A DNA stretch of 38,097 nt, taken from Streptomyces sp. AcH 505 (GTDB lineage: Bacteria > Actinomycetota > Actinomycetes > Streptomycetales > Streptomycetaceae). How positions within the stretch are numbered: the first letter of the stretch is position 1; each line of letters starts with the position of its first letter. Shown here piece after piece: positions 32,315-38,097 of the stretch. The notes under the pieces are model-generated. The model made no database searches and was not told where the DNA came from. It was given only the letters and a program-made list of their open reading frames with translations. Location: the NCBI RefSeq assembly GCF_000818175.1, contig NZ_JTIY01000002.1, positions 632,849 to 670,945 of the forward strand, read 5' to 3'. The position numbers and the translations under genes were made by a program.

Positions 32315-33100
32315 ATGACCTTCCGCGACCTTCACCACCACGACACCCCGCTTGTCCTGCCCAACGCCTGGGACCTGCCGTCCGCCCTGGCCTTCGTCGC
32401 CGCCGGTTTCCGGGCCGTGGGCACCACCAGCTTCGGGGTGGCCCAGAGCCACGGACGCCCCGACGGCGAGCGCTCCACCAAGGACGCGAATCTCGCCCTG
32501 GCCCGCGAACTGGCCGGTATCGCCGACGCCGGCCGCGCCGTGTACGTCACGATGGACATCGAGGACGGCTACGCGGATCTGCCGCGTGACGTCGCCGACT
32601 ACACCGCCCGGCTCGACGTGGCGGGGATCAACATCGAGGACAGCACGGCCGAGCGGCTGATCGCGCCGGAGCTGCACGCCGACAAGGTCCGCGCCGTGAA
32701 GGACCGTTCGCCCGAGCTGTTCGTCAACGCGCGGGTGGACACGTACTGGCTCGGCCAGGACGCCACCGTCGAGGCCACCCTGCGCCGCGCGAGCGCGTAC
32801 GTCGAAGCCGGCGCCGACGGGATCTTCGTACCCGGCGCGAGCGAGCCGGCCGTCCTGCGGGAGCTGACGGACGCCATCCCCGTTCCGGTGAATGTCCTGG
32901 TCGTCCCGGGTCTCACCGTCGAGCGGCTGGGGGAGCTGGGCGTACGGCGCGTCAGCACCGGCTCCCTGCCCTACCGCGCGGCGGTCCAGGCAGCCGTCCG
33001 TACGGCGCTCTCGGTCCGTGACGGCCACCCCGACCTGCCCGAGGCGACGCCGTACGCCGAGCTGCAGGCCCGTCTGACCGACCATCAGCACAGCGCATGA
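32315..33100 (+). CDS. Isocitrate lyase/PEP mutase superfamily protein
   Basis: A 261-residue (beta/alpha)8 enzyme. It shows LVLPNAWDLPSALAFVAAGFRAVGTTSFGVAQSHGRPDG, the metal-binding MDIEDGYAD (about residues 78-86), GINIEDS and LFVNARVDTYWLG, all superfamily landmarks. It lacks the KKCGH/KRCGH active-site loop of isocitrate and 2-methylisocitrate lyases, so it is not one of those. Close relatives are annotated oxaloacetate decarboxylase or phosphonomutase-like; C-C or P-C bond chemistry on a small oxoacid is likely. Start at ATG 32315, probably leaderless. Followed 64 bp downstream by the SpoIIE gene on the same strand. Confidence 0.88.
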   Translation: MTFRDLHHHDTPLVLPNAWDLPSALAFVAAGFRAVGTTSFGVAQSHGRPDGERSTKDANLALARELAGIADAGRAVYVTMDIEDGYADLPRDVADYTARLDVAGINIEDSTAERLIAPELHADKVRAVKDRSPELFVNARVDTYWLGQDATVEATLRRASAYVEAGADGIFVPGASEPAVLRELTDAIPVPVNVLVVPGLTVERLGELGVRRVSTGSLPYRAAVQAAVRTALSVRDGHPDLPEATPYAELQARLTDHQHSA

Positions 33101-33164
33101 TATGCATGGGAACGACCCGAAAAGGGATGTTTGGCGACTGCTGACGTGAGGGGCCGGGACGGTA

Positions 33165-34358
33165 GTGGCGGATCGGATGTTCGCGGGCTTGCTGAAGGTC
33201 ATCGGGACCACGTCGTTCGACGACCTGCCGGACACGGTGAGCGAGCACGCCAAGGCCGTCGGCATCACCGAGGTGCGGATCTACGTCGGTGACGTCGAGC
33301 GCCGCGGGCTCCATCTGATCGCCGGGGCGCTGACCGCGCCGTCCGTCGACCGGGTGATCGGCATCCAGGACACCGAGGGCGGCCGGGCCTACCAGTACGG
33401 CGAGATCCGCCCCGTGCACACACCGCCGGCCGCCGGGGCGGCGTACTGGGTGCCGATGTTCAACGGCAAGGAACGCATCGGTCTGATGTTCGTCGCCGCC
33501 ACGCGCGACTCCGCCGAGGTACGCGAGAACGCCACCGCGCTGGCGACCCTCGTGGCGCTGTCCGTCTCCACCAAGCGCGGCCACAGCGACACCTACGCCC
33601 GGCTGAACCGCACCCAGCCGATGCTGGTGTCGGCGGAAGCGCAGTGGCAGCTGATCCCGCCGCGCACGTACACCGACTCGCGGGTCGCCGTGTGCGCGAC
33701 CCTGGAGCCGTCGTACCGGGTCAGCGGTGACGCGTACGACTACGCGACGGCCGGCCTGCGAGTCTATTTGTCGATCTTCGACGCGATGGGGCACGACACC
33801 GCGGCCGGCCAGACTGCGGCTCTCGCCGTCGCCGCTTCCCGCAGCGCCCGCCGCCGGGGCGCCGGGATCGCCGAGACGGCCGGCGTCATCGAACGAGAGC
33901 TGGCCGGGCAGTTCGACGACGTCCGGTACGCCACCGCTGTGCTCGCCTTCCTGGACACCCGCACGGGGCTGCTGACCTGGGCGAACTTCGGGCACCACCC
34001 GCCGCTTCTGGTGCGCGGGAGCGACGCGGTCGTCCTGCGGTGCAAACCGGCGTATCCGCTCGGCACCGGGCTCGGCGATCTGGAGACGACGCTCTGCCAC
34101 CAGCAGCTCGAACCCGGGGACCGCGTGGTGCTCTACACCGACGGCATCACAGAGGCGCGGCGCCCGCACGGCCAAGAGTTCGGCCTCGACCGGTTCATCT
34201 CCGTACTCACCCGGTACCCGGCCGACGGGCTGAGCGTCTCGGAGACCGTACGCCGCTTCTCGCACGCCTTCCTCGACTACCATCACGGCGAACTGCACGA
34301 CGACGCGACCGTGCTCCTGTGCGAGTGGCTGGGGGCCGGTCCTCCGCTCGGCGCCTGA
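33165..34358 (+). CDS. SpoIIE/PP2C-family serine phosphatase with GAF-like sensor
   Basis: A 397-residue cytosolic protein. Residues about 1-140 form a GAF-like or related sensory region; 150-390 is the SpoIIE-type PP2C phosphatase. Metal-binding aspartates are present in SGDAYD (D189, D192), DAMGHD (D206, D211), TDG (D326) and HDDATVLL (D379, D380); GHHPPLLVR is the core strand. Such proteins dephosphorylate anti-anti-sigma factors, freeing sigma factors under stress. No STAS or anti-sigma gene is next to it; the RsbW-like gene at 12130 is far and in a different context. Start GTG 33165, or the ATG four codons later. The methyltransferase gene follows after 28 bp. Confidence 0.9.
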   Translation: MADRMFAGLLKVIGTTSFDDLPDTVSEHAKAVGITEVRIYVGDVERRGLHLIAGALTAPSVDRVIGIQDTEGGRAYQYGEIRPVHTPPAAGAAYWVPMFNGKERIGLMFVAATRDSAEVRENATALATLVALSVSTKRGHSDTYARLNRTQPMLVSAEAQWQLIPPRTYTDSRVAVCATLEPSYRVSGDAYDYATAGLRVYLSIFDAMGHDTAAGQTAALAVAASRSARRRGAGIAETAGVIERELAGQFDDVRYATAVLAFLDTRTGLLTWANFGHHPPLLVRGSDAVVLRCKPAYPLGTGLGDLETTLCHQQLEPGDRVVLYTDGITEARRPHGQEFGLDRFISVLTRYPADGLSVSETVRRFSHAFLDYHHGELHDDATVLLCEWLGAGPPLGA

Positions 34359-34386
34359 GCGAGGGACCGAAGGACGGGAGAGCGCC

Positions 34387-35244
34387 ATGACGGACGGACA
34401 GAACACCGCCCCGGACAGCACGGCCGTACGGACCGCGCTCTGGCGGGCGATGCACGTCCAGGTCGACGCTCCGCCGTACGTGCTGGAGGACGAGGTCGGG
34501 CTGCGGCTGGCGGGCCCCGACGACGACTGGCGCAGCCGCCCCGACATGGACCCGCGGGCCACCAGCGGTTTCCGGGCCGCCATGGTCGCCCGCGCGCGCT
34601 TCGTCGAGGACCTGGTCGTGGAGCGGTCCGGGCACGGCGTCGGCCAGTACGTCGTCCTGGGGGCCGGTCTCGACACCTTCGCCCAGCGCAGGCCGGAGAT
34701 CGCCGCCCGCCTGCGGATCTTCGAAGTCGACCGGCCGGGCCCGCAGGCGTGGAAGCGCCACCGGCTGACCGAACTCGGGTACGGCGTCCCCGACGGGCTG
34801 CGGCTGGTGCCGGTCGACTTCGAGGCGAGCGAGGACTGGCTGGAGCGGCTGACCGGCGCGGGCTTCGATCCCGGGAGCCCGGCGGTCGTCGTCTCCACCG
34901 GCGTCACCATGTACCTCACCAAGGACGCCACAACGGCCACCCTGCGGCAGATCGCCGGGCTCGCGGCGGGCTCGACGCTCGCCATGACCTTCCTGCTGCC
35001 GACCGACCTGGTGCAGGACGCCGACCGCGGCGGCCTTGAGACGAGTCAGAAGGGCGCGCGGGCGTCCGGCACACCGTTCGTCAGCTTCTACACCCCGCAG
35101 GAGATGCTGGCGCTGGCCCGGGACGCCGGGTTCTCCGACGTCGAGCACGTGTCGGGGGCCTCGCTCGCCGAGCGCTACTTCAGCGGTCGCGCCGACGGCC
35201 TTCGCCCGTCTAGCGGCGAAGACCTGCTGCTGGCGACCACCTGA
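34387..35244 (+). CDS. SAM-dependent methyltransferase, LCM/TIGR00027 type
   Basis: A 285-residue class I methyltransferase of the leucine carboxyl methyltransferase-like family common in mycobacteria and Streptomyces. AMVARARFVEDLV, then motif I YVVLGAGLDTFAQR (about residues 84-97), IFEVDRPGPQAWKRHRL, and post-motif VVSTGVTMYLTKDATTATLRQIAGL are all typical. Substrates are mostly unknown, though related enzymes methylate carboxyl groups of small molecules. ATG at 34387 follows GGGAGA by about 6 bases. It is 28 bp downstream of the SpoIIE gene and probably co-transcribed; a functional link is not evident. A small UUCG-loop hairpin overlaps its stop. Confidence 0.9.
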   Translation: MTDGQNTAPDSTAVRTALWRAMHVQVDAPPYVLEDEVGLRLAGPDDDWRSRPDMDPRATSGFRAAMVARARFVEDLVVERSGHGVGQYVVLGAGLDTFAQRRPEIAARLRIFEVDRPGPQAWKRHRLTELGYGVPDGLRLVPVDFEASEDWLERLTGAGFDPGSPAVVVSTGVTMYLTKDATTATLRQIAGLAAGSTLAMTFLLPTDLVQDADRGGLETSQKGARASGTPFVSFYTPQEMLALARDAGFSDVEHVSGASLAERYFSGRADGLRPSSGEDLLLATT

Positions 35245-35258
35245 GCGTTCGGCGCTCA
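35242..35258. terminator. Short UUCG-loop hairpin at gene end
   Basis: TGAGCG-TTCGG-CGCTCA: a 6-bp stem that includes the methyltransferase stop codon, with a UUCG-type loop. It lies between convergent genes only 33 bp apart and is the only terminator candidate there. Confidence 0.5.
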
Positions 35259-35277
35259 AGGCCCACGCCGTGCGTGC

Positions 35278-36438
35278 TCAGCCCTTGCCGCTCACGCCCG
35301 CGAACGGCACAGCGCCGTCCTGCTGCGCGCCGGCCGGGCTGTTCGGGTGCGTCCACAGACCGGACTTGGCGAGCAGCGGCAGCACGCCCTCGCCGAACCA
35401 GTACGCCTCCTCGACATGCGGGTGGCCCGACATGATGAACTCGTCGATGCCCAGGTCGTGGTACTCGGTGATACGTTCCGCGATCTCGGCGTGGCTGCCC
35501 ACCAGCGCCGTACCCGCGCCGCCGCGTACCAGGCCGACGCCCGCCCACAGGTTGGGTGACACCTCCAGGCGGTCCCTGTCCCCGCCGTGCAGGGCGAGCA
35601 TGCGGCGCTGGCCCTCCGACTCGCTGCGGGCCAGGCCGGTCTGGACCGCCTGCACCGCCTCGTCCGAGAAACCGTCGAGCAACCGCCGGGCCTCGGCCCA
35701 CGCCTGTTCCGCCGTGTCGCGCGCGATCACATGCAGCCGGATGCCGAAACGTACGGTACGGCCCTGCTCGGCCGCCAGGGCGCGGATCCAGGCGACCTTC
35801 TCCGCGACCTGCGCCGGGGGCTCTCCCCAGGTCAGATAGACATCGCTGTGGCGTGCGGCGACCTGCCCCGCCGCCGGTGAGGAACCGCCGAAGTAGACGG
35901 GCGGCACCGGATCGGGGACGCGGGCCAGCTGCGCGTTCTCCACCTGAAGGTGTTCGCCGGTGAACGAGACGGACCTGCCCTGCCACAACTCCCTGACGAT
36001 GTGCAGGAATTCACCGGTACGCGCGTAGCGGCCCTCCTTGTCGAGGAAGTCGCCGTACGCGCGCTGCTCATGGCTCTCGCCACCCGTGACGACATTGAGC
36101 AACAGCCGCCCCGGCGCGTGTCGTTGGAACGTGGCCGCCATCTGGGCCGCGAGCGTCGGTGCGACGAAGCCGGGGCGGAAGGCGACCAGGAACTTCAGCC
36201 GTTCGGTCTCCCGCGCCAGCATCGCCGTGGTCAGCCACGCGTCCTCGCACCAGGCGCCCGTCGGTGTCAGAGCCCCCACGAACCCCAACTGCTCAGCCGC
36301 ACGGCCGATCTGGCTGAGATAGCCGAGACTGGCGGGGCGCTGACCGCCGGCGGCGCCGGCGGGCAGACCGTGTCCGCCGCCGACGATGTGGCGGCTGTCT
36401 CCGTATGTGGGCAGGAACCAATGGAAGGTGAGGCTCAC
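35278..36438 (-). CDS. ssuD: FMNH2-dependent sulfonate monooxygenase (SsuD-like, LLM class)
   Basis: A 386-residue bacterial luciferase-like (beta/alpha)8 monooxygenase. SLTFHWFLPTYGDSRHI is the SsuD-type N-terminus; GFVGALTPTGAWCEDAWLTTAMLARETERLKFLVAFRPGFVAP in pieces, the NVVTGGE segment and VYFGGSSPAAGQVAARHSDVYLTWGEPP follow. SsuD oxidises alkanesulfonates with FMNH2 and O2 to release sulfite. GTG at 36438 is preceded by GGAG at about 7 bases. It is the third gene of a minus-strand operon with the SfnB/DszC-like and SsuE-like genes, which would supply reduced flavin. The related enzyme may prefer other organosulfur compounds. Assigned by family and context, moderately sure. Confidence 0.85.
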   Translation of the reverse strand: MSLTFHWFLPTYGDSRHIVGGGHGLPAGAAGGQRPASLGYLSQIGRAAEQLGFVGALTPTGAWCEDAWLTTAMLARETERLKFLVAFRPGFVAPTLAAQMAATFQRHAPGRLLLNVVTGGESHEQRAYGDFLDKEGRYARTGEFLHIVRELWQGRSVSFTGEHLQVENAQLARVPDPVPPVYFGGSSPAAGQVAARHSDVYLTWGEPPAQVAEKVAWIRALAAEQGRTVRFGIRLHVIARDTAEQAWAEARRLLDGFSDEAVQAVQTGLARSESEGQRRMLALHGGDRDRLEVSPNLWAGVGLVRGGAGTALVGSHAEIAERITEYHDLGIDEFIMSGHPHVEEAYWFGEGVLPLLAKSGLWTHPNSPAGAQQDGAVPFAGVSGKG

Positions 36439-36473
36439 TGAATTCTCCGGACTCTTCTGGCAGACACTTCTGA

Positions 36474-36508
36474 GGGGCGGGGGAGGGCAGGGGAGGGGCG
36501 GGGACGGG
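36474..36508 (+). repeat. Seven-tract G-quadruplex motif in ssu operon spacer
   Basis: Seven G-runs of 3-5 separated by only 1-2 bases on the plus strand (GGGGCGGGGGAGGG, then CAGGGGAGGGG, CGGGGACGGG) fill the 71-bp spacer between the SfnB-like stop (36510) and the SsuD start. The plus strand is the template for this operon, so the mRNA is C-rich there. Confidence 0.7.
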
Positions 36509-36509
36509 C

Positions 36510-37730
36510 TCAGATCAGGCCGTGGCGGGGCGGCAGCGTCCCGTTGAGCACGTAACGGCCGATGTGCTGGATCTTCCAGCGCGCCGGGTCGTGCAGGGTG
36601 TGGGTGCGCGCGTCGCGCCAGTGCCGGTGGAGATTGAGGCTGTCCAGCGCCGAGCGGGTGCCCGACACCTCGAACAGCGCACTGCTCGTGTCCACGGCGG
36701 TGGCGGCCGCGTGCACCTTGACCGCCGACACCGCGATCGACGCCTCGGCCGCCGTGTCGTCGGTCAGATCGGCCGACGCAGCGTCCACAGCGGTCGCCGC
36801 CGCGACCAGCAGCGCCTCCGAGGCCCGTACCTGGAGCGCCAGTTCACCGAAGCGCTGGATCAGCAGCGGGTCCTCGACGGCGGTGTCGAAGCCGCTCTCG
36901 AACCACGGCCTGCTCTTCGTGCGGACGAACTCGGCCGCCTCGGCCAGGGCGCCGCCGGCGATACCCACGTCGATCGCCGCATGCAGCAACTGCGCCACCG
37001 CGCCGTGCAGTTGCGGGCCCTGGAAGGTCAGATGGTGGGGTACGACCCGGTCCGCCGCGACCGTGACGTCTTCGAGGCGCACGGTTCCGCTCGCCGTGGT
37101 CCGCTGGCCCATGCCGTTCCAGTCGTCGACGACCGTGACACCGGGCGCGTCGCGTGCCACGTACGCGACATGCAGCGCGTCCTCCTCGGCCCGCGCCAGG
37201 ACCGGGATCCAGTCGGCGAACAGCGCACCCGTCGAGTAGTGCTTCTCGCCGGTCAGCAGGTACGAGCCGTCATCCGCCGGGACCAGCCGTGTCCTGATGT
37301 CCTGGACGTGCTTGGTGCCCGCCTCCGACTGCGCGTTGCCGAACCTGCGCCCGGCGAGCACCTCGGCGAAGAAGAACTTCCGCTGCTCGGCGCCGCCTTG
37401 CCGGCGCAGCACATTGACGTAGACGAAGTGGTTCTGCGGGATCTGCGACAGGCTGGCGTCGCTTGTCGCCAGCAGCCGGAAGACCTCGGCGAGCGTGCGG
37501 GCCGAGACATCGGCGCCGCCGTACGCGCGGGGCACCGTGATCCCGAGCAGCCCGCTCGCCGAGAGCCGCGCCAGCTCCTCGCGCGGCAGGATCCGCTCCG
37601 CGTCCCGCCGCGCCGCACCGGCCCGGAACGCGTCGGCCAACTCGGCCGCCACGGCGAGCGCTTCGGCGTCGTCGGCGATCACATGGGCGCTCGCCTGCGC
37701 CGCGTCGTCGGGGAGTGTGGATGCGGTCAC
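36510..37730 (-). CDS. SfnB/DszC-like acyl-CoA dehydrogenase-family flavin monooxygenase
   Basis: A 406-residue acyl-CoA-dehydrogenase-fold protein of the type linked to organosulfur use (SfnB, DszC, dibenzothiophene or dimethylsulfone monooxygenases). Landmarks: LPREELARLSASGLLGITVPRAYGGADVSARTLAEVFRLLA, SLSQIPQNHFVYV, FGNAQSEAG, TGEKHYSTGALFADWIPVLA and the C-terminal DSLNLHRHWRDARTHTLHDPARWK. The catalytic glutamate of true acyl-CoA dehydrogenases is not evident, consistent with an FMNH2 oxygenase. GTG at 37730 has GGAGG 6 bases upstream. It lies between ssuE and ssuD on the same strand, which supports sulfur acquisition. Substrate unknown. Confidence 0.87.
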   Translation of the reverse strand: MTASTLPDDAAQASAHVIADDAEALAVAAELADAFRAGAARRDAERILPREELARLSASGLLGITVPRAYGGADVSARTLAEVFRLLATSDASLSQIPQNHFVYVNVLRRQGGAEQRKFFFAEVLAGRRFGNAQSEAGTKHVQDIRTRLVPADDGSYLLTGEKHYSTGALFADWIPVLARAEEDALHVAYVARDAPGVTVVDDWNGMGQRTTASGTVRLEDVTVAADRVVPHHLTFQGPQLHGAVAQLLHAAIDVGIAGGALAEAAEFVRTKSRPWFESGFDTAVEDPLLIQRFGELALQVRASEALLVAAATAVDAASADLTDDTAAEASIAVSAVKVHAAATAVDTSSALFEVSGTRSALDSLNLHRHWRDARTHTLHDPARWKIQHIGRYVLNGTLPPRHGLI

Positions 37731-37759
37731 GGTGGTCCTCCGTGCGGAATGCGGCAGAT

Positions 37760-37786
37760 GGGAAGGGGATACGGGCAGGACGGGGG
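37760..37786 (+). repeat. Second G-quadruplex motif in ssu operon spacer
   Basis: GGG-AA-GGGG-ATAC-GGG-CAGGAC-GGGGG: four G-runs within 27 bases in the 68-bp spacer between the SsuE-like and SfnB-like genes, on the same (template) strand as the motif at 36474. Confidence 0.6.
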
Positions 37787-37798
37787 CAGGCGTACGGT

Positions 37799-38097
37799 TC
37801 AGGCGGCGGCCGGCACCTCGTACGCGGCGCCCGGCCGCAGCGCCCACGCGAACTGCTCCACCACCTGGTGGAGCCCCTTCTCCGCCTCCGCGTCGAGCGA
37901 CACCCCGCCGCCTTCGAGGATCGTGATGTGCCGGTCGAGGACGAACCAGCCCTGCACGATGTGCTGCGCGCCCATGGAGGACAGCACGGGCCGCAGCGCG
38001 TAGTCGATGGCGAGGACATGGGCGGTGGTGCCGCCGGTGGCCAGCGGCAGCACGGTCTTGCCGGCCAGCGCGTACTGCGGCAGCAGGTCGAGGAGGG
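37799..38097 (-). CDS. ssuE: NADPH-dependent FMN reductase SsuE, 5' end outside window
   Basis: The C-terminal 98 or so residues of an SsuE-type flavodoxin-fold reductase, open to the window edge on the minus strand. Visible: LLDLLPQYALAGKTVLPLATGGTTAHVLAIDYALRPVLSSMGAQHIVQGWFVLDR as successive segments, matching the SsuE C-terminal half. SsuE reduces FMN with NADPH and hands it to SsuD. The next genes in the operon are the SfnB-like and SsuD-like oxygenases, which need that flavin. The ABC transporter genes expected in such operons are not between these three and could be upstream, beyond the window. Confidence 0.87.
   Translation of the reverse strand, partial: LLDLLPQYALAGKTVLPLATGGTTAHVLAIDYALRPVLSSMGAQHIVQGWFVLDRHITILEGGGVSLDAEAEKGLHQVVEQFAWALRPGAAYEVPAAA

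Noticed and set aside
32952..34985. 677-residue minus-strand open frame
   Set aside because: Antisense to the SpoIIE and methyltransferase genes, which have full sets of catalytic motifs.

Overview
The window is chromosomal DNA from a high-GC actinomycete, almost certainly Streptomyces or a close relative. The composition is strongly G+C rich with third-position bias, GTG/TTG starts are common, and several families are typical of that genus: DUF4232 secreted proteins, a WhiJ/AbaA-type XRE + DUF397 + ATPase trio, Methyltransf_19, an F420-type PPOX enzyme, an SCO4225-like membrane protein and a SpoIIE/PP2C phosphatase. I see no rRNA, tRNA, CRISPR array, phage block or complete insertion sequence. 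About 43 genes are packed tightly, with no gene-free stretch above about 280 bp.

Layout. 1-3.0 kb: two DUF4232 secreted proteins, then a TetR regulator divergent from a quinone oxidoreductase. 3.1-9.7 kb: secreted M1 metallopeptidase, a coupled SPFH/band-7 + NAD-kinase-like pair, CBS protein, APH-fold kinase, DUF427 protein and a second TetR gene behind an 18-bp perfect inverted repeat. 9.8-17.9 kb: secreted alginate lyase (PL7), the XRE/DUF397/ATPase trio around a TGCA-rich repeat cluster, and a divergent pair of secreted galactosidases (GH2 and GH27 with ricin-B lectin). 18-26.3 kb: a run of small redox enzymes (6PGDH-like, two aldo/keto reductases, NmrA-like, zinc-type quinone oxidoreductase), several divergent from TetR or MarR regulators, interrupted by a scar where a multicopper oxidase and a LuxR response regulator were both beheaded. 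26.3-35.2 kb: two SAM methyltransferase families, small membrane protein, EF-hand protein, PPOX enzyme, third DUF4232 protein, beta-propeller lipoprotein coupled to an NTF2-like protein, DUF899, PEP-mutase/isocitrate-lyase-like enzyme, SpoIIE phosphatase. 35.3 kb to the end: a sulfur-acquisition operon (ssuE, SfnB/DszC-like, ssuD-like), cut by the window edge.

The dominant theme is short regulator-enzyme modules. Four times (about 1.9, 20.9, 22.2 and 25.2 kb) a TetR or MarR gene faces an oxidoreductase gene and the gap holds clean palindromes placed on promoter elements, suggesting autoregulated sensors of small electrophiles or quinones. The best candidate for an undescribed system is the SPFH + NAD-kinase-like pair (4.67-6.58 kb). 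It is translationally coupled, its ATP-NAD kinase motif is altered, and its consensus-like promoter is overlaid by an inverted repeat with no neighbouring regulator. All function assignments are by reading motifs; no database search was run.
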